From Clostridia bacterium (GTDB lineage Bacteria > Bacillota > Clostridia > TANB77 > CAG-465): 64,000 bases of DNA. The notes under the pieces were generated by a model, which saw only the letters and a program-made list of their open reading frames with translations, did no database searches and was not told where the DNA came from. Positions 16,970-26,231 of the stretch are shown piece by piece; position 1 is the stretch's first letter, and each line of letters opens with the position of its first letter. Where the stretch lies: assembly GCA_030524345.1 (NCBI GenBank), contig JAUNGP010000010.1, positions 1 to 64,000 on the forward strand, read 5' to 3'. The position numbers and the translations under genes were made by a program.

Positions 16970-18037
16970 TTATAACTTTTTCTCAAGTAATATATACTCA
17001 TATTTATTCTCAATTTTATCTTTTAAATACATTTCGTTTGTCTTACCTGATTTGATAAGTGCTCCAATTGTACAATACTCATTTTTTTTAGCATTTTCAA
17101 GTATTGTATAAGCTATTGCTTTTCCAAGCCCTACATGTTCTCTTTTCACTCCCATGTAAAGTAAAACATAGCTTTTTAAAGTTTTCTTATCTTTTAGTAT
17201 CTTCAGCTTATCTAGTATATTTAATTTTCCATATAGTCTATTATGATAATTTGGTACACTTAAAAAGAATCCAACAGCTTTGTTATCATAATATGCAAGC
17301 TTTACCATATCAAAATTCAGTATCGCTTTATAATAACTAAAAAGTTCCACAAAATCTTCTCTTTCTATATACTTAAATACTGGAAAATCTTTATAAAGCT
17401 CTATAATGAGGTCATATATTTCATTTACACATTTCAAAAAATCTTTTTTACTTGGGCTTATAATCTTATAGTCTCTTTCAACAAACATTTGATATCGCTT
17501 CTTCATTGTTTCATCCACATAATCTTTTGGAATAACATCAAATATATTGGACACATATTTTATTTTTTCATCAAATCCATTTTCTTGAAATAGTTTTAAA
17601 TAATAATCCTTGTTATATGGTTCACCCGTATATGGCTTTTTATCAAAAAGATTTACTTTTAACCTATATTTTATCCAAAAACTTGCATCAACTGGTCCAA
17701 TTAATGTTTTATATCCCTGTTTCTTTACAAATTCAAATACATAATCAAATAAACTTTTTGCACATTTTAAATCATCTATACATTCAAAAAAGCCTATATA
17801 TGAAATATCATCCTGATCATAAAAAGTAACAATACATCTTGCTACTACTTCTTTTCCTTGATATACCAAAAACTTTTTGATTCTAAAATACTTACTGAGT
17901 ATATGTCGATTTTCAAGAATTTTTCGTTCCTCTTCTATATTTTGCATCATCTCATCTTTTGAATATAACTTCTTTGGTAAACTTAAAAAATCATGGATAT
18001 ATTTTTTATCATCTTCAAACTCTTTGACTTCAAACAT
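16970..18037 (-). CDS. GNAT-fold acyltransferase-like protein of the lipid operon
   Basis: 355 residues. The start VKEFEDDKKYIHDFLSLPKKLY resembles the opening of YghO-type GNAT proteins, split in function from ribosomal acetyltransferases. A second GNAT-like half ends with VLLYMGVKREHVGLGKAIAYTI, which resembles the acetyl-CoA loop with G-x-G. GPVDASFWIKYRLK in the middle is a conserved family block. The substrate is unknown. The gene starts one base after the end of the upstream dikinase gene and is last of the seven lipid genes, so it probably acts on the same product, for example by adding an acyl or amino acyl group. That role is inference. Confidence 0.62.
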   Translation of the reverse strand: MFEVKEFEDDKKYIHDFLSLPKKLYSKDEMMQNIEEERKILENRHILSKYFRIKKFLVYQGKEVVARCIVTFYDQDDISYIGFFECIDDLKCAKSLFDYVFEFVKKQGYKTLIGPVDASFWIKYRLKVNLFDKKPYTGEPYNKDYYLKLFQENGFDEKIKYVSNIFDVIPKDYVDETMKKRYQMFVERDYKIISPSKKDFLKCVNEIYDLIIELYKDFPVFKYIEREDFVELFSYYKAILNFDMVKLAYYDNKAVGFFLSVPNYHNRLYGKLNILDKLKILKDKKTLKSYVLLYMGVKREHVGLGKAIAYTILENAKKNEYCTIGALIKSGKTNEMYLKDKIENKYEYILLEKKL

Positions 18038-18038
18038 A

Positions 18039-20582
18039 CTATTTCCTTTCTAATATGATTATTTCTCCTGAACTTCCATCCATCTTTATCATATCCCCTG
18101 TTCTTAATATACTTGTTATATTTTTAACTCCTACAATAGATGGAATGCCAAGCTCTCTTGATATAATGGCTGTATGAGAGAGTAATGATCCTTTCTCAGC
18201 AATAATTCCTTTGGCAACAGTCAGTAAAAATACCCATCCTGGATCTGTCATTTTAGTAACCAAAATTTTGTTTTTTACATTTTCTACTTCCTTAGGATTA
18301 TTAACGACAAATACTTCTCCTGTTACTATCCCATTAGAGCATGGAATCCCTACTATTTTATTATCATCTAGCTCTATTTCTAAAGAATTAATATTTTTAT
18401 GTGTCTTATTAAATACATTTTTAACAAATATTAACCTTGAATAAGAAGGAATTTTTTCATATATTTTATAACTGTTTTTTCTAGCTTTTATTATTTCTTC
18501 AAAATGAATATGTTTTTGATCTATGATAAAACCAAAAATCTCATCCTTTGTAAGATAAAATATATCATCCACTTCTTTAATTAATTTTTCATGATATAAA
18601 TTTTTACCAATGCTTAAGAAAATTTCTCTAACAATTCCATAAATTCTACTTCTATTCAGTCTAGAAATTTCCCTATTTTTAATTCCAATCACCGCATTTT
18701 TACTATATTTTTTTATTTGTTTTTTATTGATAAAATTTGTATTTTTTAAAATCATCTCATCAAAAGAAGTATCATACTCTCTGCTTATAGTATTCTTTAA
18801 TTTCTCAAATTTTTCTTTATCTTCTGTATATTCCAAAATTTTATCAATTAAAAGTTTTGGGTTTTGTCTAAAGCTTTTACTTTCAAGCTTTAATTCCTCT
18901 AGTGTTCTATCACCATAAAGTTCAATATACTTTCTTAATCTTGATGATAAAAAATCCTCTTTATCTAAATACTTTTGAATATCCTCTATGGTTTTCAAAT
19001 TTAATAATTCTTCTCTTCTATGATTACTTAAAACATAAGATGAAATAGATATCAATTCCTTTACAGGAAGCATACTTTCTATATTAGATATACATGATAT
19101 ATATTGATTTACAATTTTATCAGCATGGTCTTTATCTATTTTTTCTATTTTTTTCTTTAAAAGTCCTGTATATATAAATGCATACATGTCATTAATTAAG
19201 GTTAAATCCCAATCTGTAAGAATTCCTTTTTCTATCAACATATATAGTTTAACCAAGGACCTATTATCCATCCCTTCTTTAAAAGATGTATGATAGAGTT
19301 CCAATATTTTTAGGAATCTTTGATTTAATGCCTCCATTGCCTTATTATTATTTTTTAGCAATTTATATGCGTTCCTATAAATCTTAAGCTTATGTGAAAA
19401 TTTTAGTTTTGTAAATTCTTTTCTGATCGTATACTCTTTGTTACTTACGCCAAGCATCTCCTGCCATATTGGTATTATTTTAGAGCTCATTGGCAAAAAA
19501 TGAATAATGGTATACCAATTGCTAATTTTGTAATATACTCTTCCATTAACAAAATCAATCATATCTTTATAGATCGATTTATATTGATTTACTAAATTAC
19601 TGTTTTGAGTTACTCTCCTTACAACGCCCTCAAATACCCCACCATATGCTTCCTTGATAAAAGAACATGTTAGCGGTAAAGTAATGCCAGGATAACTTTC
19701 TACTATATTACTATTATCAAGAATTATGAATTCTTCATTTTTTGGAATCGTCGTAATTGGTCTTACTTGAAGGATATAGATTTCATTCTTTTTCATAGCC
19801 CACTCTATATCAATTCCATAAGAATATAACTTCTCTAATCTAGAAAAAATCCCTATTAAACTCTCAAATTCTTTATTACTTAATACAGGAGAGTTTTCCT
19901 GTGTTTCATAATAAGATATTTTATCGGTTTTATTGTAGTAATACGTTGTTGTAGCGACTTTATCTGATACTACATTTTCTCCTACTCCAATACCTACTAT
20001 GGTTACCATCTCATTTAAAAGACCTTTTGGATTTTCAGTAAACGTTACTCCTGAAATATCAGAATCTATCATTTTTTGAACAATTACTGCCATTTGAAGT
20101 TTTCCAAACTCTATACCATTTTGATAATAATATTTTAATGCATTTGGAAGATATAGCGATTTATAGCATTTCTTTACATATTCAAATATATCCTCGTATT
20201 TTACATTTAAATAAGTTTTAAACTGACCTGCAAAAGATGCATATTCAAGATCTTCATTAACACCGGAGGATCTTACTGAAAAAAAGTCTTTTGTACCCAA
20301 TATTTGTTCTACCTCATGACAAACTCTATTCTTTAGACTAATATTTTCTATTGAATCAATTAATTTAAAAATTTTTCCACTACATTTTTCGATACTATTG
20401 CTATTATCATAATCTACACTTTTTAATAACTCTTCTATGTTAAAAGAGATTTCCTTCATATATTCTTTAAAAATATTGGTATCTATTATATAAAATTCTG
20501 GTACATTGATTTGATTTTCTTTTAAAAAACAAAGATTATATGCTTTAGAACCAATCATATTTTTATCTACATTCTTATTCAT
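18039..20582 (-). CDS. Rifampicin-phosphotransferase-like dikinase A (ATP-grasp plus swivelling His domain)
   Basis: 847 residues from ATG 20582; GGTGA (20591-20587) precedes it, overlapping the stop of the ubiA-like gene. An in-frame upstream codon at 20606 would lie inside that gene. Residues 1-300 are a PEP-synthase ATP-binding domain (GSKAYNLCFLKE, VRSSGVNED, SFAGQF, DIEWAMKKNEIYILQVRP). About 300-730 is a family-specific helical region. The last 90 residues are the swivelling phosphohistidine domain (MTDPGWVFLLTVAKG, LLSHTAIISRELGIPSIVGV) with the catalytic histidine in SHTA. This order, with the His domain last and no PEP-binding barrel, is that of rifampicin phosphotransferase, so a hydroxyl group of a non-PEP substrate is probably phosphorylated with release of AMP and phosphate. 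The lipid context suggests a lipid alcohol. Confidence 0.82.
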   Translation of the reverse strand: MNKNVDKNMIGSKAYNLCFLKENQINVPEFYIIDTNIFKEYMKEISFNIEELLKSVDYDNSNSIEKCSGKIFKLIDSIENISLKNRVCHEVEQILGTKDFFSVRSSGVNEDLEYASFAGQFKTYLNVKYEDIFEYVKKCYKSLYLPNALKYYYQNGIEFGKLQMAVIVQKMIDSDISGVTFTENPKGLLNEMVTIVGIGVGENVVSDKVATTTYYYNKTDKISYYETQENSPVLSNKEFESLIGIFSRLEKLYSYGIDIEWAMKKNEIYILQVRPITTIPKNEEFIILDNSNIVESYPGITLPLTCSFIKEAYGGVFEGVVRRVTQNSNLVNQYKSIYKDMIDFVNGRVYYKISNWYTIIHFLPMSSKIIPIWQEMLGVSNKEYTIRKEFTKLKFSHKLKIYRNAYKLLKNNNKAMEALNQRFLKILELYHTSFKEGMDNRSLVKLYMLIEKGILTDWDLTLINDMYAFIYTGLLKKKIEKIDKDHADKIVNQYISCISNIESMLPVKELISISSYVLSNHRREELLNLKTIEDIQKYLDKEDFLSSRLRKYIELYGDRTLEELKLESKSFRQNPKLLIDKILEYTEDKEKFEKLKNTISREYDTSFDEMILKNTNFINKKQIKKYSKNAVIGIKNREISRLNRSRIYGIVREIFLSIGKNLYHEKLIKEVDDIFYLTKDEIFGFIIDQKHIHFEEIIKARKNSYKIYEKIPSYSRLIFVKNVFNKTHKNINSLEIELDDNKIVGIPCSNGIVTGEVFVVNNPKEVENVKNKILVTKMTDPGWVFLLTVAKGIIAEKGSLLSHTAIISRELGIPSIVGVKNITSILRTGDMIKMDGSSGEIIILERK

Positions 20583-20586
20583 ATTA

Positions 20587-21486
20587 TCACCATATATAAT
20601 TTGCAAGAATTACTCCTATGAGCATAATTTGAACTACATAAATGTATATCGGTACAACTTTTTTTGGATTTATCTTATCATTTGTTGGATTTTGAATAAA
20701 CTTTATCGTTACAAATAGATAAATGAATAACGCCAATGCAAATCCAATAATTGTATAGATGGAAGTAATATCATATATAGCAATTGCAATGAGTATTGCC
20801 TGAAGCAAAAATACACAAAACACTATTATAGTAGCTCTTTTATAACCAAATATTTTGGAATAAGTAACATACTCATTTTCATTTTGGGGAGCTTTAATTT
20901 TTCTTCCCATTTCCCATCCAAGAGCAGGCAAATAAAGGATACAGGCAATTAGAACATTAGATAATGTAAATAATTCTAATTGATATTTATTACATACAAT
21001 ACTAATAATATAAAAATTAAGTATCACTTGAACTGGATTATGTGTAATTAATGCTAGTAATAAATTTGGTTGAATATACTTTTTTGCAAAAAACCAAACG
21101 CTCATTAAAATACCATAAATTGCTAGCACGATAAAAGGAATTAAATTTCTAGTAAATATAACATTGAGGATTATCATAATTGCAATACTGATACCGGCAA
21201 GTATCTTTAAATCATTTTTTGTAACTCTACCAGATGGAAGTGGTCTTTCCTTAAAAAGTTTTGAATCCAATTCAAAATCTTTAAATTCATCTGCAATTCT
21301 TAGACAAAGTAAAAAGAAAAATATCGTTAAAACGCCTGTTACTTCTTCCATTCCAAAGCTAAAACTTGCAACTGAAACCTTTGCCAATACAAAAAAATAA
21401 ATAACTCCAAAAAGAATAATACCTAAAAATAATCTTGGAATCACGGGATACATTTCTTTTAAATAAATATGCCATCTTTTAATCAT
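20587..21486 (-). CDS. UbiA-family prenyltransferase-like membrane protein
   Basis: 299 residues with seven to nine membrane helices. The first Asp-rich motif reads RIADEFKDFELD (about 64-75), the variant N/D-DxxxD of the UbiA superfamily, and is followed by the typical ERPLPSGRVT. The second Asp-rich motif is weak, so activity is not certain. UbiA enzymes move isoprenyl chains onto aromatic, glycerol-phosphate or sugar acceptors. The gene starts by a four-base ATGA overlap with the PS decarboxylase gene and ends inside the ribosome binding site of dikinase A. Inference: it prenylates, or removes phosphate from, an isoprenoid used by this lipid operon. Confidence 0.72.
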   Translation of the reverse strand: MIKRWHIYLKEMYPVIPRLFLGIILFGVIYFFVLAKVSVASFSFGMEEVTGVLTIFFFLLCLRIADEFKDFELDSKLFKERPLPSGRVTKNDLKILAGISIAIMIILNVIFTRNLIPFIVLAIYGILMSVWFFAKKYIQPNLLLALITHNPVQVILNFYIISIVCNKYQLELFTLSNVLIACILYLPALGWEMGRKIKAPQNENEYVTYSKIFGYKRATIIVFCVFLLQAILIAIAIYDITSIYTIIGFALALFIYLFVTIKFIQNPTNDKINPKKVVPIYIYVVQIMLIGVILANYIW

Positions 21487-22352
21487 ACTTTACCTCCTAT
21501 TTTTTCTCCAAGTAATACCTTAGACTCTATATGATTACTTGAATTTTGAATAATATCATCATCAATCTTTAATTTATTTTCTTGAAATAATAAAATAATG
21601 GTGGAGCCTCCAAACTCAAAAAATCCTTTTTCTTCTCCTCTTTTAAATTTGGCTTGATGATAATTTTTGATCTTCCCAACAAGTAATGCGCCTACCTCGA
21701 TATATAGTACTTCACCAAAATTCTTTGTTTTTAATTTAGATATCTCTCTACTATTTCTACTAAAGACTGGATAATCTTTAGATATGCTTGATACGGTATG
21801 CAATACCCCATTAATCTTCTTATGATACTCTAATCCTCCATCATCAAAAAAGATATATCGATGATAATCATCTATCGTTAGTCTAAACACTAAACATTCT
21901 CCATTTTGATAATTGAATGCCTCTTTTTCATCTTGTATCAGATCTCCAATAGTATATATACTATTTTTTACCTTTATTTTTAAATTCTCATCTATTTTAT
22001 ATCTAGTAAGTTTTGCATCACAACATGAAATGAGAATATCATCATCATATATTACTTTCCTTTTTTCGTTTTTTATTTTTCTAGAAAAAAATTCATTAAA
22101 ATTCTGATAATCTACTTTTTCATAATCATTCATATCAATATGATAAGTTGCTATAAATTTTTCTATTTTTCTTTTCGATAATTTAGATGATTGATACCTT
22201 CCATATATTTTAGATATTGCTTTTCTTGTTACTATCGTTTTTAAAAGAACTCTACCAATTTTTGTATGATACAAAAAATCCAAGCTTTTCTGATGATATT
22301 GCTCTACGTATATATATTTATTTTCTCTTCTATTCCATATCTTTATACTCAT
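21483..22352 (-). CDS. psd: Phosphatidylserine decarboxylase-like enzyme
   Basis: 289 residues from ATG 22352, chosen because AGGTGAG lies five bases upstream; a GTG at 22361 overlaps that site. The sequence has the decarboxylase pattern: NFNEFFSRKIK near the start, DAKLTRYKI, a YHRYIFFDDG stretch and the self-cleavage site FEFGGSTIILLF, whose serine becomes the pyruvoyl cofactor after cleavage (family LGST, here GGST). It converts a phosphatidylserine headgroup to ethanolamine at the membrane. It follows pssA by 9 bp and overlaps the ubiA-like gene by four bases, so this is a serine-to-ethanolamine module. The lipid backbone it uses is not told by the sequence. Confidence 0.85.
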   Translation of the reverse strand: MSIKIWNRRENKYIYVEQYHQKSLDFLYHTKIGRVLLKTIVTRKAISKIYGRYQSSKLSKRKIEKFIATYHIDMNDYEKVDYQNFNEFFSRKIKNEKRKVIYDDDILISCCDAKLTRYKIDENLKIKVKNSIYTIGDLIQDEKEAFNYQNGECLVFRLTIDDYHRYIFFDDGGLEYHKKINGVLHTVSSISKDYPVFSRNSREISKLKTKNFGEVLYIEVGALLVGKIKNYHQAKFKRGEEKGFFEFGGSTIILLFQENKLKIDDDIIQNSSNHIESKVLLGEKIGGKV

Positions 22353-22361
22353 ACATCTCAC

Positions 22362-22964
22362 CTAAAACATAATGATAACACCTATTACTACTATTGCAAG
22401 AAAAGCAAAACATATACATATTTTAAATGATGCTTTGGGTAACTTGATATTCAGTATAAAAAGCAATGCTACGAAAAGCATCAAAGTCGTATAAATTCTT
22501 CCAAACAGTAAATTTGGAATCAGATCATGCAACAAATAAAATAATGGAAAAATCAAAGCTGCAGTTGTTACGGGAAGACCAGTATAAAATTTTACAGGTG
22601 CCTCTTTATTTGCATGCGTATTAAAATATGCAAGCCTTGATACTGCACAAATCACATAAAGTATCAATACGAATATACTATAGATAGATGTCAATTCTAA
22701 GTTAATGAATATGATAATTGGAAATACACCAAAAGATATCACATCCACTAACGAATCTATTTGGACTCCAAATTCTTTTTCCATATCAGTTCTTTTACAT
22801 CTTCTTGCAACAACTCCATCAAATAGATCACATACTCCTGCCAAAATCAAACATATAATACTAAAATCCATATTTTTTGCAAAAGCAAAATACATTCCTA
22901 TCACTGAAAAAGCTAGTCCTAGATAAGTTAAAATAACTGATCTATTATATACTCCTATAAACAT
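22362..22964 (-). CDS. pssA: CDP-alcohol phosphatidyltransferase, phosphatidylserine synthase type
   Basis: 200 residues with about six membrane helices. The CDP-alcohol phosphotransferase motif DG(x)2AR(x)nG(x)3D(x)3D is present as DGVVAR, then FGVQIDSLVD. Length and position of the motif fit the PssA branch, which exchanges CMP for serine. AAGGAGG lies before two adjacent ATGs; 22964 has the better spacing while 22967 overlaps the upstream stop as ATGA. It is followed by PS decarboxylase, so serine is the likely acceptor. The CDP-activated lipid is probably made by the CarS-like gene at the front of the operon. Confidence 0.85.
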   Translation of the reverse strand: MFIGVYNRSVILTYLGLAFSVIGMYFAFAKNMDFSIICLILAGVCDLFDGVVARRCKRTDMEKEFGVQIDSLVDVISFGVFPIIIFINLELTSIYSIFVLILYVICAVSRLAYFNTHANKEAPVKFYTGLPVTTAALIFPLFYLLHDLIPNLLFGRIYTTLMLFVALLFILNIKLPKASFKICICFAFLAIVVIGVIIMF

Positions 22965-25498
22965 CATTTCCTCCTTAATATATCTTTATCTTCTATGATG
23001 ATATCACCACTAGCACCATTCATCGTTACTATATCACCATCTTTTATAATATTCATTACATTTTTGACACTAACAATACAAGGTAAATTATACTCTCTTG
23101 CAGTAATTGCCAAATGACAAAGCATTCCACCATTTTCCGTTATCATTCCACCAAGTATTGCAAATTTAGAAGTCCAACCAGTATCTGTAAATCTTGTAAC
23201 AAGAATTTCTCCTGGAAGGATTTCATCTATTTTAGAAAAATCTTCTATGAGCCTTGCCTTTGCAGTTACGATTCCACTACTACAACCAACCCCTATCACA
23301 TTATTACTGTTTTCTTTTATTTTTGTGGTATCACTAGTATCAAAGATCTCATCTTTTGGTATGTAATTTTTAAATGAATTAAAATAAATCTTGTTTTTCT
23401 CAATCATTTTATTTAAATAATCGATTCCCTTTTTATTATGAATATACTCCCATATATCATCTTTAGATAGGTAAAAAATATCATTTACTTCTTCTATTAA
23501 TTTGTCTTCTTTTAATCTCCTACTAAACTCTAAAGTATAAATCCTAATCACATAATAAAATCTTGTTGAAAGATCTTTTAATTCTTCCCTTAACCACAAT
23601 AAATCTCTCATTTCATAGATTTCTTTCTTTAATTTGTTAAATTTTATTTTATTCGTTTTATCTTCTAATATTTTAAGAGAAGATTTAAATTTTTCGCGCC
23701 CTTTCTTTTTATCTACCATAGGAGAATATTTTTTACTCAATTTTACTGTTGCCTGAAACATCTTTAAAACACTAAAAACATCTTCACTATAACTTGGAAA
23801 TGTAATATCTAGTTCTTTAAATGAATGATATTCATACTTTTTAATAAATACTGATATGTCATCAAAAATTTCTAAATCTTTTCTATGATTTAAATACCTC
23901 TCATATATCCTGTCTATATCAGTATGAACAAAATAATCATATATAGATTTGTCTTGTTTTATTTTTTCAGATATTTTCCATAAATCATAAAATGGTAATA
24001 GATGTGAAACGTTATCAATTCCAGATAACAAATTTAAGTATTCTTCTTGATCTAGATATTTCTTAATTTTCCTTTTAAATATTGTTTGTTTTACTGTATT
24101 AATAAATATCTGTGTAAAATACAAAGAGTCATTTTTCAAAAAATCGTCTTGTACTAATTTTTCAAATAGCTGAAAGAATTCCTCATTGCTTAAATGTTCA
24201 TATTCTGTATCTATATAGCTCTTATACAATTCTTTTTGTGTCTTAATATACTGTCTTGAATTGTTTTTCATATTCTTTATCATTTGACCAAGTGAACGAT
24301 ATATGTTGATCACTCTAACAATTCCACTTAATGTTAGTTTACAAGATTTTCCATTTCCACCATATAGTGGTGTTATTCCAAGTTCATCATCAAAATCCCT
24401 TTCAATATACCCAGGGATTTTCTCCATAGCACGTTTCACCACACTAACATTCCAATATGGTCTTGAAAAAAACATTTTTCCTAAATTTGCATCAATTTCA
24501 TTTTCCTTTAAAATTTTCAGACGAATCAAAAATTCTCTTAAAGAATTTTCCCAAATATACTGATATAATGACCACATATATGGCGTACAGACACCAGAGG
24601 ACACACCACCATCTTTGAAATTTGCATTTGTCCAAACAATGTTATCCAAATGATAACCAATTTTTGTGATACATCTTACTTGTAAAAAATAAATATCATT
24701 TTTATATATTCCAAATTCCATATCAATTGGAAATCCTAATAATTTTTGCATTTTCAAAGCTTCCTGAATCAGCTTTTCCAATAATACATCATCTATTGTT
24801 AATACTTTAGGTTTCTCTACAAACCTTTCCATGTCAAAATGAAAGATATACTTCTTAGGTATCACCTTTCCACTTACAACATTTTCTCCTAAGCCTCTTG
24901 CTATTTCGATTACCAATTCTTTGTCATTTCCGGTAATTGGATTGACTCCAAAAAGGACCCCACTATATTCAGAATCCACCATCTCTTGAATGATAATATT
25001 CATTTCAAGTGTTGCTATGTTGATTTTATGGTCTACACAATATTTAACTACTTTCTCACCAAAACATGATATATAGCACTTTTTGATTGCATCTGCAAGT
25101 TCAATATCCTGAGCACATACATTTAAAGTAGTCACATACTGACCAGCAAATGAAACATCATTTAAATCTTCCTTTGAGGCGCTACTTCTAACAGCATATT
25201 TTTTAGATATATCTAAATTAGACATAATTTGGCTCATAGTATCTTCTGAAATTTCTAATGCATTCATCATTTTTTCTATTTTTACTATATTATCATCTAC
25301 ATTTTTAGAGTCATTCAAATCTTCTATGATTCTTTTATATTCAGAAAATTGATGATTCTCTTTTAAGATTTTTACCAACTCGTCTTTATCAATTACAATT
25401 CCATTTGGAACATTAAATCCATGATTTTTTATAATAGATAAATATTTTGCTTTATTTCCAATATCGTCTTCTTCTCTTTCGCCCAGTTTAAAAATCAT
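22964..25498 (-). CDS. Rifampicin-phosphotransferase-like dikinase B (ATP-grasp plus swivelling His domain)
   Basis: 844 residues, a paralogue of the 18039-20582 protein with the same domain order: ATP-binding domain (1-290; KYAVRSSASKED, SFAGQYVTT, IDMEFGIYKNDIYFLQVR), a long helical middle (300-720) and a C-terminal phosphohistidine domain (FTDTGWTSKFAILGG, GGMLCHLAITAREYNLPCIV) with the histidine in CHLA. The two dikinases differ most in the middle part, where rifampicin phosphotransferase binds its acceptor, so the two probably have different substrates. The PEP barrel is missing in both. It starts 9 bp after the CarS-like gene and its stop overlaps the pssA start. Confidence 0.82.
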   Translation of the reverse strand: MIFKLGEREEDDIGNKAKYLSIIKNHGFNVPNGIVIDKDELVKILKENHQFSEYKRIIEDLNDSKNVDDNIVKIEKMMNALEISEDTMSQIMSNLDISKKYAVRSSASKEDLNDVSFAGQYVTTLNVCAQDIELADAIKKCYISCFGEKVVKYCVDHKINIATLEMNIIIQEMVDSEYSGVLFGVNPITGNDKELVIEIARGLGENVVSGKVIPKKYIFHFDMERFVEKPKVLTIDDVLLEKLIQEALKMQKLLGFPIDMEFGIYKNDIYFLQVRCITKIGYHLDNIVWTNANFKDGGVSSGVCTPYMWSLYQYIWENSLREFLIRLKILKENEIDANLGKMFFSRPYWNVSVVKRAMEKIPGYIERDFDDELGITPLYGGNGKSCKLTLSGIVRVINIYRSLGQMIKNMKNNSRQYIKTQKELYKSYIDTEYEHLSNEEFFQLFEKLVQDDFLKNDSLYFTQIFINTVKQTIFKRKIKKYLDQEEYLNLLSGIDNVSHLLPFYDLWKISEKIKQDKSIYDYFVHTDIDRIYERYLNHRKDLEIFDDISVFIKKYEYHSFKELDITFPSYSEDVFSVLKMFQATVKLSKKYSPMVDKKKGREKFKSSLKILEDKTNKIKFNKLKKEIYEMRDLLWLREELKDLSTRFYYVIRIYTLEFSRRLKEDKLIEEVNDIFYLSKDDIWEYIHNKKGIDYLNKMIEKNKIYFNSFKNYIPKDEIFDTSDTTKIKENSNNVIGVGCSSGIVTAKARLIEDFSKIDEILPGEILVTRFTDTGWTSKFAILGGMITENGGMLCHLAITAREYNLPCIVSVKNVMNIIKDGDIVTMNGASGDIIIEDKDILRRK

Positions 25499-25507
25499 AA
25501 CTTACTC

Positions 25508-26098
25508 CTAATTTCTATTTTTTCTTAGTCCCATTTTATACAATAAAATATTGATAAAATAATGGGTAACTCCTCCAAGTATTACATAAAATATAAAGAA
25601 TACAAAGTTCATATGATAAAATAGACTCACTACAAAAACACATCCTATTAACGAATCTATTTGATCTAATACAATAAAAAATTTTCCAATAAGACCCCTT
25701 CCAGTTTTTCCAGGAACAATATCAAATCTTCTTTTTAAAAAACTATTTGGCAGTTCACAAATCACATATGCCAAACCAAATAATGCACCAAGCCATATAT
25801 TAAAAGCTATTTGATTTTCATGACTCATATACAGAAAGTTATGATTTTCCAAATAGGGCACTGCATGGCAAAGAAATCCCCAAAGTATGGTTGTAAATAT
25901 ACTACATACAATCATTCCGATAAAGCCTTTCCAAGTTTTATTATCACCAAACAGTCTCTTTGAATCATTTAAGCATAACCCTTTATCGATTGGAATATAT
26001 AGTCTATTCCAAATTTTTGTTTTTACAAAAGCCATATTAAGACTACCCGCAAAAATCACCGGCATAAGACTAATATACATACTAATTACTGTATTCAA
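25508..26098 (-). CDS. CDP-archaeol synthase-like CTP transferase (CarS family)
   Basis: 196 residues from TTG 26098, which sits three bases after AGGAGTTGAT, an extended ribosome binding site. Four to five membrane helices carry the CarS family blocks: FGDNKTWKGFIG (about 50-61), ELPNSFLKRRFD, PGKTGRGLIGKFFI and the LDQIDSLIG motif with its metal-binding aspartates. In archaea CarS makes CDP-archaeol from digeranylgeranylglyceryl phosphate and CTP. Bacterial members are known only by similarity. As first gene of the operon it would supply the CDP-lipid for pssA, either from ordinary phosphatidic acid or from a less common backbone made with the dikinases and UbiA protein. Confidence 0.75.
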   Translation of the reverse strand: MNTVISMYISLMPVIFAGSLNMAFVKTKIWNRLYIPIDKGLCLNDSKRLFGDNKTWKGFIGMIVCSIFTTILWGFLCHAVPYLENHNFLYMSHENQIAFNIWLGALFGLAYVICELPNSFLKRRFDIVPGKTGRGLIGKFFIVLDQIDSLIGCVFVVSLFYHMNFVFFIFYVILGGVTHYFINILLYKMGLRKNRN

Positions 26099-26122
26099 AT
26101 TATCAACTCCTATTTGATTATC

Positions 26123-26151
26123 ATTATATCAAAAAGTAAAATAAATAACAA
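26123..26151 (-). promoter_or_regulatory. Sigma-A promoter of the lipid operon
   Basis: On minus, TTGTTA (26151-26146), 17 bp ending in TGA and TATAAT (26128-26123), 25 bp before the TTG start of the CarS-like gene. I saw no other promoter or terminator between 26098 and 13647, so the transcript may continue into the zinc-ribbon genes. Confidence 0.7.
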
Positions 26152-26203
26152 TGAATGCATCAAATATTTTCAACATTCTATTTTCTTCCTCTACAAAAAG
26201 TGA

Positions 26204-26209
26204 TATAAT
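26204..26209 (+). promoter_or_regulatory. Extended -10 element of the acyltransferase gene
   Basis: TGATATAAT (TG at 26201-26202, TATAAT at 26204-26209) lies about 22 bp before the start at 26232. No good -35 element is visible, as is common when the extended -10 is present. Confidence 0.5.
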
Positions 26210-26231
26210 ACTCCAAAAAGTGGAGGATAAC

